Positions 1 through 9,010 of a stretch of 64,000 nucleotides of DNA are shown here, one piece after another (position 1 is the first letter of the stretch; each line of letters begins with the position of its first letter). The translations under genes and the position numbers were made by a program. The stretch comes from a bacterium. Lineage in GTDB: Bacteria > Orphanbacterota > Orphanbacteria > Orphanbacterales > Orphanbacteraceae. Where the stretch lies: NCBI GenBank assembly GCA_025782575.1, contig JALGYY010000009.1, positions 225,512 to 289,511 of the forward strand, in the 5' to 3' direction. The notes below the pieces were generated by a model that saw only the letters and a list, made by a program, of their open reading frames with translations, was not told the origin of the DNA and searched no databases.

Positions 1-93
1 GATGACGGTGAATCGAACTGGCTCGAAGGGGTTCTGCTATTGGCGGTCTACACGATTCTGGGGATACTCTTCTTCTTCGTGCCTGCTACTTGA
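1..93 (+). CDS. Calcium/proton antiporter, C-terminal 30 residues only (partial)
   Basis: Frame 1 is open from the first base and stops at TGA 91-93. It encodes 30 residues beginning [10 protein letters not shown] and continuing with a hydrophobic helix that ends FFFVPAT. An acidic DG(E/K)SNWLEG turn followed by a last membrane helix with an FFF-P ending is characteristic of the C-terminus of CaCA-family Ca2+/H+ antiporters (Cax/ChaA type). The gene body lies to the left of the window. Its last 8 bases overlap the 3' end of the convergent hydrolase gene. With so few residues the family call rests on this one motif. Confidence 0.6.
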   Translation, partial: DDGESNWLEGVLLLAVYTILGILFFFVPAT

Positions 94-727
94 TGCCGTG
101 CTCTTCTTTGTACTGAAGCCAGTTCTTCTTGAGATGAAGAAACGCATCATAGTCAGGCTGGATAAGAAACGGGTTTTCTTTTCGCTCGTCGCCGATGGTT
201 GATGACGGACGGACGCCGAAATCGTGGCCGGGCCAGACAGTAACGGCGTCATCCAGCTTCATGAGCTTGGCGAGCCCATCCCATTCCTTGGCCGCCGCCT
301 CATCGGATCCGGTGCCGCCTACTTTGCCGACGAAGAGCGTGTCTCCACTAATGAGGGTTGTTCCGTTCACAAGAAAGCAGACGGAATCGAGTGTGTGTCC
401 CGGGGTGTAAATGACTCGAACCTGGAGTCCGCCGACTGTCAGAATGTCGCCGTCTCCCACGCCAAGGTCATCAGGTCCGGCTGCCGATTTGTGAAACCAG
501 ACCTTTGCTCCGGTAAGCTCTTTCAGTGTGTCGTTCCCGTTCACATGATCGTGGTCCGAGTGAGTGCACGCGATCACCTTGATCGTAAGGTCCTGGGCTT
601 TTGCTTTTTCGTGAAATCGTTCGGGAGTGTAGGCCGGGTCGAAGGCGATTGCCGAGCCGCCCGGTTTGTCGCCGATCAGGTACCCGAAGTTCCTGTCGCC
701 GCCGATTCGGATTTGTTCGAAGAGCAT
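86..727 (-). CDS. Metallo-beta-lactamase-fold hydrolase (glyoxalase II-like)
   Basis: A 213-residue zinc hydrolase of the metallo-beta-lactamase fold. The metal site is readable: THSDHDH at 55-61, TPGH with H111, SGDT with D129 and PGHD with H168. The glyoxalase II consensus is THxHxDH; here the second histidine position is Asp, a variant seen in other MBL subfamilies, so glyoxalase II activity is not assured. I chose ATG 727 because GAGGAGG lies about 10 bases upstream and the fold begins at once ([10 protein letters not shown]); a longer reading to 802 only adds non-homologous sequence. The gene overlaps the end of the upstream radical-SAM gene by about 50 bases, so the two are translationally coupled. 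The substrate is unknown; a thioester, persulfide or lactone are all possible. Confidence 0.85.
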   Translation of the reverse strand: MLFEQIRIGGDRNFGYLIGDKPGGSAIAFDPAYTPERFHEKAKAQDLTIKVIACTHSDHDHVNGNDTLKELTGAKVWFHKSAAGPDDLGVGDGDILTVGGLQVRVIYTPGHTLDSVCFLVNGTTLISGDTLFVGKVGGTGSDEAAAKEWDGLAKLMKLDDAVTVWPGHDFGVRPSSTIGDERKENPFLIQPDYDAFLHLKKNWLQYKEEHGIK

Positions 728-1746
728 GTTTCCCGGACCTCCTCGGGCAACGTCAGCCCGAAGCGGCCGACGTGCGCCTTGGTCTTGTTTTCCGCAATCC
801 ATCGGGTCACGTGGCCGGCGTGGCGCTTCATGTCAGTCCTGGCGGTGCAGACCATCCAGCATTTCAGCTTGCACGCCCGGACCTCGCCACGGATTTCCTC
901 TGCATTCTGTGAACCCCAGATCTCCTCAAAAGACTGTTCGCGGACGTTCCCGAGGACCTTCTCCATGACATTGCAGGGATAGATGTCACCGTTAGGACCG
1001 ACAAACAGGAAATCTGAGGCGGCGTTGCAGACGAAAGGCCGTCCCTGACCCGCCGCATAACGAAAGATACCATGGGCGAAAAATGCGCGCAGCCAGTTTT
1101 TGGGTTTTGACGAGCGGAGCATGTCGTTCACGATCGGTCCGAGTCTTTCTTTCAGCTCGTCCAGTTTGCCGAAGTTGTTCTCATCGGTCATGAAATAGAA
1201 TGAGGAATTCTGGGCCACAGCCATGCTGAACTCGACCCCCACCTCTTTGGTCAGCCGATAGACTTCGGGAAGATCGTCGACGTTGTCATTGACTACGGTG
1301 AACGCGAGGCGGAGGTTGGTCATGCCGAGGCCCTTCAGGCGCCCGAGCGTATCCATACACTTGTCGAATCCGCCGGGAATGCCCCTCACATGGTTGTGTT
1401 TCTCCCCCCGGCCGTCGATCGAGATCCCGAGACCGACCGAAGGATCGATCTTCAACACTTCCCTCATGGACTCCTCGATCTTGCCCGGCATGAAGCCGTT
1501 GGTCGAGAGAATCACTTGAGCGTTCGGTGCCCGGCCTTTCACAACGCTCACGATTTCAGGAATATCGTCCCTCAGGAACGGTTCGCCGCCCGAGATATTG
1601 ATGTAACGGATCGAAGGGGGCAAAAAACCGTATTCGTGCGGAAGAAGATCATTTTCGGATGGATTCTGCCAGATGTTGCACATAATGCAACGTGCGTTAC
1701 ATTTATAGGTAGTTGCGAGAACAACATCGATCGGCTGAGTAGGCAA
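676..1746 (-). CDS. Radical SAM protein with C-terminal SPASM-type domain
   Basis: About 356 residues. The radical-SAM cluster motif CNARCIMC sits near residues 16-23, followed by ISGGEPFLR and LSTNGF, the usual SAM-binding strands. The C-terminal third carries SPASM-like cysteines (FVCNAA, then GDIYPCN, then CKLKCWMVC) that would hold one or two auxiliary Fe-S clusters. SPASM enzymes modify peptides or mature other enzymes. There is no obvious precursor peptide next door. I prefer TTG 1746, which has GGAAGG nine bases upstream and lies downstream of a good promoter; a TTG at 1800 would add 18 residues but would be almost leaderless. The overlapping hydrolase gene is its likely partner. The substrate is unknown. 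Confidence 0.82.
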   Translation of the reverse strand: MPTQPIDVVLATTYKCNARCIMCNIWQNPSENDLLPHEYGFLPPSIRYINISGGEPFLRDDIPEIVSVVKGRAPNAQVILSTNGFMPGKIEESMREVLKIDPSVGLGISIDGRGEKHNHVRGIPGGFDKCMDTLGRLKGLGMTNLRLAFTVVNDNVDDLPEVYRLTKEVGVEFSMAVAQNSSFYFMTDENNFGKLDELKERLGPIVNDMLRSSKPKNWLRAFFAHGIFRYAAGQGRPFVCNAASDFLFVGPNGDIYPCNVMEKVLGNVREQSFEEIWGSQNAEEIRGEVRACKLKCWMVCTARTDMKRHAGHVTRWIAENKTKAHVGRFGLTLPEEVRETCSSNKSESAATGTSGT

Positions 1747-1808
1747 GCGATGAATCCTTCCGGGGTTACGGCTGGTAGCGCGGATGTGCGAGCGCTTCAA
1801 GTTAAGTA

Positions 1809-1837
1809 ATACTAATAGATTTCGGCGTTGGAGTCAA
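1809..1837 (-). promoter_or_regulatory. Sigma70-like promoter of the radical SAM - MBL pair
   Basis: On the minus strand TTGACT (1837-1832) is followed by a 17-base spacer and TAGTAT (1814-1809), a good match to -35/-10. Transcription would start near 1802, giving a leader of about 55 bases to the TTG 1746 start. Confidence 0.5.
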
Positions 1838-1975
1838 GTGAGAACTGGTGACCGTCCCGTTGACTTCAAGCCCTCCTCTAACTAAAGTAATAAAATACTC
1901 CTTCCATGGGAAGTCGGTCGGGATCGTAATTCCGGCACCTCCCTGAACGAATTATCGGCGATCGGATCGGGTGAC

Positions 1976-3634
1976 ATGAGAAGACGAGCCGGGGAGACTG
2001 CGCCCGACCGGAGGGCGCTGATCCGTGCGGAACGATGCTATGAAGAGACGACGGGGGGGAGCAGAGAGATCTCAGTCGGTCTCGCTTATCCTAATCGCTA
2101 TGCAATCGGCATGGCCAACCTGGGCTATCAGACGATCCGGAGTCGGATCATGGCCGCGGGTCCTTATGAAGTGGACCGCCTCTTCCTGAACGATGCCGTC
2201 GCGGGCGATGGACGCAAAGTCCTTCGAAGCTTTGATTCCGATAGACCCATGGGCGGCTTCGACGTGATCGCCTTCTCCGTTTCGTTCGAGAACGATTTCG
2301 TCAATATTGTCCGCATGCTGAAAGATGCGGGGATCCCGCCCCGGGCTGCCGATCGCAATGACCGCCATCCGATCGTTGTGGTGGGCGGAGCGATCACCTT
2401 CCTGAATGTCGAACCGATCCGGGTGTTCGTGGATGTCATTCTCGCCGGTGAGGGAGAGGAAATTGCACTCGAATATCTCGAATTGTTTCGCATGGACCGG
2501 GGGAAATCACGCCGGGTTCACCTTGAAAACGTAGCGACGCTTCAAGGCGCGTATGTCCCCTCGATACACACGGACAAGCCCGCGTTCGAACGCCGATCGT
2601 ATCCCGCTATGGGGCACGATCCCGCACTTACACGCATTTTGACTCCTCATTCAGAGTTCCGGGACACGCTGCTGCTTGAAATCTCTCGTGGCTGTCCCAG
2701 GCGTTGCCGGTTTTGCACGGTCGGTTCAGCGTTCCCAAAATTTCGCATGCTCCCGGCTGACAGGGCTGTGGAGATTGCCGAGCGATTTCGAGATGAAGAC
2801 AAGCGTCTCGGACGGGAGCCGCTTCGTAAGATCGGGCTGGTAACGGCAGCCTTCTTCGATCACACGGGAGCCGAGGAACTGGCCGGCGCTCTTTATGAGA
2901 GGGGCTTCGAGATCGGCGCGAGTTCCGTGCGCGTCGACCAGTTAACCGATGGTGTTCTCGGGTACTTGAGGGGGAGCGGGCTCCAGACCCTTACGATCGC
3001 ACCGGAAGCCGGGACGGAGAGGCTGCGCGGATTGATTCGAAAAGAAGCTTCAGACGAAAAGATAATGGAAGGGGTCGACAAAGTCGCCCGTGCGGGTTTC
3101 CGGTCGCTCCGGATTTACTACATGATCGGACTCCCCTACGAAACAGACGCCGATCGAACCGGTCTCATTCGAGAGGCGACACGAATTCGGTCGTACTTCC
3201 TGAGCCGGATCAAAGGGCACGGCCGGGTGACCGTCTCGCTTCATCCCTTCGTGCCGAAGCCTCGCACAGCGTTTCAGTGGAGTCCCATGCTCCGGCCGAC
3301 AGAAGCAAAGTCGATCGTCATGGGGATCAAGAAGTCACTCGCCGGGATCCGAGTCAAGTCCCCGTCAATGAAACAGGTTTATATCGAAGGTATTCTTGCG
3401 CGAGGGGGGCATGAACTCGCGCCGTTTCTCGAGTCGCTCGCCGATGGAGCCCCATGGCGCCGGGCGGCCAGGGAGGCGGAGCTCGATCTGAACACGCTCA
3501 TCCATTCGCAGCACGATCCGGAGACCCCCATGCCGTGGGAGGGAAATGTGAAGGACCGTGTCGATCAAGTCAATCTGAGGGAATTCCGGCGAGCCGAGGC
3601 AGCCTGCTCGCCTGCCGGTCGGGAGGTAGCGTGA
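1976..3634 (+). CDS. B12-binding-type radical SAM protein (first of a tandem pair)
   Basis: A 552-residue radical-SAM enzyme. Residues 1-225 have the pattern of a degenerate cobalamin-binding/Rossmann N-domain (YPNRYAIGMANLGYQ; GGFDVIAFSVSFEND; VVVGGAITFLN; AGEGEE). The cluster motif CPRRCRFC is at 240-247, followed by TIAPEAGTERL and YYMIGLPYET, as in the TIGR03960-type family. It appears to be a paralogue of the next gene, with the same domain order and several shared motifs, but lacks that gene's C-terminal extension. Its TGA overlaps the downstream GTG start. The reaction is unknown. The DxHxxG cobalamin signature is not visible, so B12 binding is uncertain. Confidence 0.8.
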   Translation: MRRRAGETAPDRRALIRAERCYEETTGGSREISVGLAYPNRYAIGMANLGYQTIRSRIMAAGPYEVDRLFLNDAVAGDGRKVLRSFDSDRPMGGFDVIAFSVSFENDFVNIVRMLKDAGIPPRAADRNDRHPIVVVGGAITFLNVEPIRVFVDVILAGEGEEIALEYLELFRMDRGKSRRVHLENVATLQGAYVPSIHTDKPAFERRSYPAMGHDPALTRILTPHSEFRDTLLLEISRGCPRRCRFCTVGSAFPKFRMLPADRAVEIAERFRDEDKRLGREPLRKIGLVTAAFFDHTGAEELAGALYERGFEIGASSVRVDQLTDGVLGYLRGSGLQTLTIAPEAGTERLRGLIRKEASDEKIMEGVDKVARAGFRSLRIYYMIGLPYETDADRTGLIREATRIRSYFLSRIKGHGRVTVSLHPFVPKPRTAFQWSPMLRPTEAKSIVMGIKKSLAGIRVKSPSMKQVYIEGILARGGHELAPFLESLADGAPWRRAAREAELDLNTLIHSQHDPETPMPWEGNVKDRVDQVNLREFRRAEAACSPAGREVA

Positions 3635-6213
3635 CGAAAGAAAGAAGCTACATGGATGGGATACTCGAAATCCTTCCCCATGTGGAAAAGCCGAGCAGAT
3701 ACCTGCCCCCCCTTAAAAACGCGCGGCACAAAGATCTGTCGAATGCCGCCGTTACCTGGGCGCTCACGTTTCCCGATGCGGCGGAGTCCGGCCATCCTCA
3801 CCATGGTCTCGAGATTCTATATGACGTTTTGAACCGGGATGAGCGTTTCGCCGCCGAGCGCGCCTTTCTCCCCTGGATGGACATGGAGAAGGAGCTCCGG
3901 AGTCGGGGTATTCCGATCACTTCGAACGAATCACAAACGCCGCTCGGCCGATTTGATGTTATCGGGATGACGCTTCAGTACGAACTCTCCTATACCAATG
4001 TGCTTGCTGCAATCGACCTGGCCGGTCTGGAGTTGAGAGCGGAGAACCGGGAAGATATTTTCCCGCTGATCGGGGGTGGGGGGCCTTGTGCCACCAATCC
4101 CGAGCCGATGGCTCCGTTCCTTGACTTTTTCCTGATCGGTGAGGGCGAGGAGGCGGTGACAGAGATCTCCGAGACGATTCTGCGGTTCAAGAAGAGCGGT
4201 GACGGTAATAAAAGAGTGTTGCTTCGCGCACTGTCGGAAATAGACGGCGTCTATGTGCCGAGCCTTTACACCTTGCAGTACGGTGACGCCGGTCGACTCA
4301 TTTCAGTCGAGGGCCCCGCGATCCGCCGGCGAATTGTGAGCGATCTCTCCCGCGCGCCGATTCCGACCGCTCCGGTAGTTTCCGCAGTAGAGCCGATCCA
4401 TGATCGCGTCTATTCTGAGATTGCGCGGGGCTGCGGAGTCGGCTGCCGATTCTGCCAGGCAGGTTATATTTACCGTCCTCTTCGTGAACGTCCCTATCAG
4501 GAGATCGTCGCCGGCGCTGTTCAATCCCTCCGCGCTACGGGACACGACAACGTGACGCTCGCCTCGCTCTCATCGGGCGATCACGCCGAGATTCTACCGA
4601 TTCTGAGATCGATGAACGGGAAGTTGAGCGACTCCCAGATAGGATTGTCGCTGCCGTCTCTCCGGGCCTGTACTTTGACGAATGAAGTAATCAACGAGGT
4701 CAAGGGTCACCGGAAATCGAGCTTTACCATTGCCCCCGAAGCAGGCTCTGACAGAATGCTCCGGCTCATCAACAAGGGGATTACGCGCGACCACGTGCTC
4801 GATGTGGCCGAGCGAACGGTGAGCCAGGGCTGGGAGCTCTTGAAGCTCTACTTCCTTATCGGTCTCCCGACGGAAGAGGATGAAGATGTCGACGGCATTG
4901 CTTCCCTCAGTAACGAGGTATTTCGCATCGGCCAGTCGATCGCCAAACGGGGCTTTCGGCTGAATGTGAGCGTTTCGAATCTCGTGCCGAAGCCCCATAC
5001 ACCTTTCCAATGGGAAGCGCATAACTCGATAGAAGAAGTGAAGCGCAAACAGAGCCGGATCGCCCGGGCTCTCATGGACAGGCGAATTGCGCTTAAGTGT
5101 CACAATGCGTACCAGACTTCCATTGAGGATGTTCTGTCCAGGGGGGATCGTCGGATCGCCGATGTGATTGAAGCGGCGTACAATGACGGTTCCCGATTTG
5201 ATGAGTGGAAGGAGCTCTTCTCTTATCGGCGCTGGACGGATGCCATTATGAAGAGCGGGATCAATGTCGATGATTGTCACCGCGAACGAGGGGAGGACGA
5301 ACTTCTCCCGTGGCAGCACATCGATGTTCAGATTACGAAGAAGTTCCTGCTCCGTGAACGTCATCGTGCGCGGGTGGAGCGTAACACACCTTTCTGCCGT
5401 AAAGAATGCAGGGTATGCCGATCATGTGACGACGAGACGTTCGTGATTCGGAACCTCGAAAACGAGCCTGGGGGGCTGTCGGAAAACGGGTCTGTTGAAA
5501 CGGCCAACGAATTCGACCGGCTGAAACCGCCGGAAGGGACTCACCGGGTTCGCTTCCGTTTTACCAAAGAAGGAACGAGCAGGTTTTTCTCGCAACTCGA
5601 ATTGCTTCGCTTGTTCAAGATGGCGCTGAAGCGAAGCGAACTTCCTATCGGATACAGTCAGGGCTATTCACCCCATATGAAGATCAGCTTCGGGCGGCCG
5701 CTCCCCGTGGGATACGCCGGACAGGAAGAGTTGATTGAGTTCGTATTCTCCCGGGCTGTTAATCCGGAAGAGGCGGCAGCGAGATTAAACGAGGAGATGC
5801 CGGACGGCGTTCGGATCAAGGGGGGTGAGGATGTCCTCCTCCACGGTCCTTCGCTTGACAATCTACCGATGGAAATCGAGTGGGTGGTCGAAATTCCCTC
5901 GGGAATCGAGATACGCTCGGCCCGGGAGTGGAAAGAAGAGTTCGTTCGCGAAGAAAAAATCCTGGTCGATGTGTTCCGCAAGAAGCGGAGACAGGTGGTC
6001 GACGTGAAATGCGGAGTACGTGATATCGTCCCGGAACCGGGCGCTCGCCGGTTCACGATTCGCACGTCGGTCGAAGGAAATATCCGTCGCATTCTGATCC
6101 ACTTCGCCGGCGGGGACGAAAAGATTGCACGCTCGCTGTACGTCTGCAGGAGGGCGATCGTACTTCCCGTGCCGGATGGTCCTGCTGTTGATCGCCCGGC
6201 AACTCTGGTATAG
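3631..6213 (+). CDS. TIGR03960-type radical SAM protein fused to DUF2344/TIGR03936 domain
   Basis: About 860 residues. The N-terminal two thirds are a TIGR03960-like radical-SAM unit: the opening MDGILEILPHVEKPSRYL, then GGGGPCATNPEP, CGVGCRFC at about 268-275, FTIAPEAGSDRM and LIGLPTEED. A Cys-rich linker (FCRKECRVCRSC) leads to a DUF2344/TIGR03936-type domain from about residue 640 (VRFRFTKEG, then GYSQGYSPHMKISFGRPLPVGY). In many bacteria this fusion sits next to ribonuclease G and ribosomal L21/L27 genes; those are absent here. Start: GTG 3631 overlaps the previous stop and follows GGGAGG; ATG 3652 is the alternative. Function is unknown; RNA or ribosome modification is only suggested by that usual context. 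Confidence 0.82.
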   Translation: MTKERSYMDGILEILPHVEKPSRYLPPLKNARHKDLSNAAVTWALTFPDAAESGHPHHGLEILYDVLNRDERFAAERAFLPWMDMEKELRSRGIPITSNESQTPLGRFDVIGMTLQYELSYTNVLAAIDLAGLELRAENREDIFPLIGGGGPCATNPEPMAPFLDFFLIGEGEEAVTEISETILRFKKSGDGNKRVLLRALSEIDGVYVPSLYTLQYGDAGRLISVEGPAIRRRIVSDLSRAPIPTAPVVSAVEPIHDRVYSEIARGCGVGCRFCQAGYIYRPLRERPYQEIVAGAVQSLRATGHDNVTLASLSSGDHAEILPILRSMNGKLSDSQIGLSLPSLRACTLTNEVINEVKGHRKSSFTIAPEAGSDRMLRLINKGITRDHVLDVAERTVSQGWELLKLYFLIGLPTEEDEDVDGIASLSNEVFRIGQSIAKRGFRLNVSVSNLVPKPHTPFQWEAHNSIEEVKRKQSRIARALMDRRIALKCHNAYQTSIEDVLSRGDRRIADVIEAAYNDGSRFDEWKELFSYRRWTDAIMKSGINVDDCHRERGEDELLPWQHIDVQITKKFLLRERHRARVERNTPFCRKECRVCRSCDDETFVIRNLENEPGGLSENGSVETANEFDRLKPPEGTHRVRFRFTKEGTSRFFSQLELLRLFKMALKRSELPIGYSQGYSPHMKISFGRPLPVGYAGQEELIEFVFSRAVNPEEAAARLNEEMPDGVRIKGGEDVLLHGPSLDNLPMEIEWVVEIPSGIEIRSAREWKEEFVREEKILVDVFRKKRRQVVDVKCGVRDIVPEPGARRFTIRTSVEGNIRRILIHFAGGDEKIARSLYVCRRAIVLPVPDGPAVDRPATLV

Positions 6214-6277
6214 GCTGATTCAGACCTGTCAACGGGCTACCTAGCCCCTTCCGGGGAAGGATCGACAAGGGCACATC

Positions 6278-7003
6278 ATGCGTTACGCCATAATCTCGGA
6301 CATTCACGGCAATAGTGACGCCCTCGAAACAGCACTCTCGTCGATCGCCCGCCGGAAAGCCGAACGCATTATCTGTCTTGGAGATGTTGTCGGTTATGGG
6401 GCGAGTCCGAATGAGTGTATCAAGCTGATCCGAGAAGCTGCCGAGGTCGGCCTGATGGGGAATCATGATTCGGCCGTAATCGGTACGACATCGATCGAGT
6501 CCTTTACGCGGCGGGCTCAGATCTCAACGGAATGGACTCGGGACCAGTTGACCGAGGAGGGATCTCAGTATATCGAGAGCCTCTCTATGCAATGGAACCA
6601 TAGCGGTATCCTCGCCGTGCACGCTTCCCCTTGCGAGCCTGAGAATTGGACTTACATTCTGGACTCGCACTCCGCGGGAGAGGCGTTCCGCTGTTTCGAC
6701 GAGGCTATCTGTTTCATCGGCCACTCACACGTTCCTATTCGCTTCCTGGATGACGGCACCGCCGGAGTCGCGCTACGAGAGGAGACTATCCGGCTCGATC
6801 CTGAAACGCGTTCCATTGTCAATGTCGGCTCGGTCGGGCAGCCACGCGACGGTGACCCCCGTCTCTCATTTGCGATTTTTGATTCCGACAGGGGAACGGT
6901 ACAGATCTGCAGAGAAGAATACGATATAGCGACGGCATCCCGGAAAATCATCGATGCCGGGCTACCGGAAGAGCTTGGAAAGAGGCTCTTCTTCGGCATG
7001 TAG
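6278..7003 (+). CDS. Calcineurin-like metallophosphoesterase
   Basis: 241 residues with the complete metallophosphoesterase signature: SDIHGN near the N-terminus, GDVVGYG, GNHDS, HASP and GHSH. These supply the ligands for a binuclear metal centre. Size and the early SDIHGN-SDALE sequence fit the YfcE/MJ0936-like group, which acts on phosphodiesters or phosphoproteins; no specific substrate can be assigned. The start ATG 6278 follows a GGGGAAGGATCG ribosome-binding region. It sits 64 bases behind the radical-SAM fusion and 45 bases before the acyl-CoA dehydrogenase, possibly in the same transcript. Confidence 0.88.
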   Translation: MRYAIISDIHGNSDALETALSSIARRKAERIICLGDVVGYGASPNECIKLIREAAEVGLMGNHDSAVIGTTSIESFTRRAQISTEWTRDQLTEEGSQYIESLSMQWNHSGILAVHASPCEPENWTYILDSHSAGEAFRCFDEAICFIGHSHVPIRFLDDGTAGVALREETIRLDPETRSIVNVGSVGQPRDGDPRLSFAIFDSDRGTVQICREEYDIATASRKIIDAGLPEELGKRLFFGM

Positions 7004-7048
7004 CCGGAGTCCGACGTTGAATTCACCAGCCACCAGAAGATTGGGATT

Positions 7049-8206
7049 ATGAATCTGGATCAGGAACACAAAACGATAAGGAAGATGGTGCGTGATTTCG
7101 CTTTGAAAGAAGTGGCGCCATATGCACATGAGCTGGATCAGAAAGCGGAGTTCCCCTGGGGACCGGTGAAGAAGCTTGCTGAGCTCGGTCTAATGGGTGT
7201 GCCCTATCCGGAAGAGTACGGCGGGGCGGGCTTCGACTACCTGAGCTACTCGATCGTCGTGGAGGAGCTGGCGCGCATCGATGCATCGACCGCGGTCACC
7301 GTGGTGACTCACACTTCCAATGCGCTCTCTCCTATTTATGACTTCGGTAACGAAGAACAGAAAAAGAATTACCTTGCCGATGGTGCGAGCGGCAAAAAGA
7401 TCGCGGCATACTGCCTGACCGAGCCCGATTCCGGTTCTGATGCCGCTTCGCTGCGGACGTCCGCTGTGGAAGAGGGCGATCACTTCGTGCTGAACGGAAC
7501 GAAGATGTTCGTCACGAATGGAAGTGTGGCCGATATTTACGTGGTCGTGGCACGGAGCGAGCGTGATACAAAAGGCCCCGAGGGTATCTCCATGTTCATC
7601 CTGGAGAAGGGGATGGAGGGACTCCGGCCCGGCAAGAAAGAAGACAAGATGGGCTGGCGCTCATCGGACACGAGCGAGGTAATCCTGGAGAATGTCCGGG
7701 TGCCGAAGGAAAATCTGCTCGGTGTTCGGGGCCTGGGGTTCAAGCAGGCGAAGCAACAGCTCGCCAATGGCCGGATCTGCATCGCCGCTCTCTCTCTCGG
7801 GATAGCGGAAGGGGCTCTCGACGAGTCGGTAAAATACGCGAAACAGCGGGAGCAGTTTGGCCAGCCGATCGCGAACTTCCAGCTCGTACAGGCCATGATC
7901 GCGGATATGGCGACCGGAGTGACAGCGGGGAAGCACCTCGTCTATGAGGCGGCGCGCTGCCGTGACCGGGGTGATACGTACGTGGCTGAAGCGTCGATAG
8001 CCAAGCTCTACTGCTCCGAATTGGCGATGAAGTCGACCATCGATGCCGTGCAGATTCACGGTGGCTATGGTTACACAAAAGAATACGCTGTCGAACGGTT
8101 CATGCGGGACGCCAAGGTCTGCGCGATCGGTGAGGGGACAAGCGAGATTCAGAGAATCATCATTGCGAAGCAGGTTCTGAAGAACATCGAAGTGGTTCTG
8201 CCCTGA
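7049..8206 (+). CDS. Acyl-CoA dehydrogenase
   Basis: 385 residues, full length for a short/medium-chain acyl-CoA dehydrogenase, an FAD enzyme that introduces the alpha-beta double bond and passes electrons to ETF. Visible family marks are AYCLTEPDSGSDAASL and KMFVTNGSVAD in the middle domain, the QREQFGQPI helix, QIHGGYGYTKEYAVERFMRDAK, and the C-terminal GEGTSEIQR containing the usual catalytic glutamate. Chain-length specificity cannot be read. No other beta-oxidation gene is adjacent. Its TGA directly abuts the stop of the convergent mtgA gene, leaving no space for a separate terminator. Confidence 0.93.
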   Translation: MNLDQEHKTIRKMVRDFALKEVAPYAHELDQKAEFPWGPVKKLAELGLMGVPYPEEYGGAGFDYLSYSIVVEELARIDASTAVTVVTHTSNALSPIYDFGNEEQKKNYLADGASGKKIAAYCLTEPDSGSDAASLRTSAVEEGDHFVLNGTKMFVTNGSVADIYVVVARSERDTKGPEGISMFILEKGMEGLRPGKKEDKMGWRSSDTSEVILENVRVPKENLLGVRGLGFKQAKQQLANGRICIAALSLGIAEGALDESVKYAKQREQFGQPIANFQLVQAMIADMATGVTAGKHLVYEAARCRDRGDTYVAEASIAKLYCSELAMKSTIDAVQIHGGYGYTKEYAVERFMRDAKVCAIGEGTSEIQRIIIAKQVLKNIEVVLP

Positions 8207-9010
8207 TCATCGAGAGGGGGGGCGGAGTTCGGCTCGATACTCCGCTTCCTCGATCATACCCCGCATTCTCATCCATCCGAGCGTCACATCCGCCCGGCGT
8301 TCCAGATAGGAACTCGGGTTTCCCGGATCCGACCGCCGGGGTGAGGGGATTGCGCTTGCCATAAGCGCCGCCTCACGCGGTCCGAGATCGGCTGCACTTT
8401 TGCCGAAATAAAGCTGAGCGGCCGCCTCGGCTCCGTATACCCCGTCGCCCCATTCAATCACATTGAGATACACTTCGAGAATCCGTTCTTTCGAAATCGC
8501 TCGATCGATTCGCCAGGCTGTTACCGCTTCCGCGATTTTCCGGCGAATTGATTTATCCGTGCCGAAATAGAGGTTCTTGGCAAGCTGCTGTGTGATGGTA
8601 CTCGCGCCCCGGGCATAGCGTTTCAGACGCCAGTTTTTCTTGATAGATTCACGGAGCTCGTGAAGGTCGAAGCCGTCGTTCGTCCAGAACGTGGCATCCT
8701 CAGAGACTACAACCGCGTTTCGGAGATGCCTGCTGATTCGATCGAATGAGATCCATCGCTGATCACGCCGGGCGGGTCTGTTCTGATCGGCCGCCTCTCC
8801 GGCGCGCTGCCGAATCAGGGCGGTGCTCCGTGGGTTCTCCCGGGCAAGCGCGTCGATGTCGGGTGAGGAGAACGTAAGGAGTGCGACAGGAGAATAGAGG
8901 GAAGCGGCGATCAGGAGAAAGATAGTGAGAAAAAGGATTCGTTTGTGGGAAGCCCTTTCTCTTCTTCGGGAGTGCCTTGTCTGGCGAGTACGTTTCCGCT
9001 GAAATATCAT
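8207..9010 (-). CDS. mtgA: Monofunctional peptidoglycan glycosyltransferase (GT51)
   Basis: 267 residues: a basic cytoplasmic tail, one N-terminal membrane helix (about 25-45), then a GT51 domain that polymerises lipid II in the periplasm. Motifs are VVSEDATFWTNDGFD (with the catalytic Glu), RGASTITQQLAKNLYF, RKIAEAVTAWRID, SKERILEVYLNVIEWG and YGAEAAAQLYFGKSA. There is no transpeptidase domain, hence the MtgA call. Its ATG overlaps the TGA of thiE (TGATG), so it is coupled to a thiamine gene with which it has no obvious functional link. Confidence 0.9.
   Translation of the reverse strand: MIFQRKRTRQTRHSRRRERASHKRILFLTIFLLIAASLYSPVALLTFSSPDIDALARENPRSTALIRQRAGEAADQNRPARRDQRWISFDRISRHLRNAVVVSEDATFWTNDGFDLHELRESIKKNWRLKRYARGASTITQQLAKNLYFGTDKSIRRKIAEAVTAWRIDRAISKERILEVYLNVIEWGDGVYGAEAAAQLYFGKSAADLGPREAALMASAIPSPRRSDPGNPSSYLERRADVTLGWMRMRGMIEEAEYRAELRPPSR

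Noticed and set aside
224-982. Plus-strand frame across both minus-strand genes at the left edge
   Set aside because: Covers both the hydrolase and the radical-SAM gene in antisense; no family pattern.
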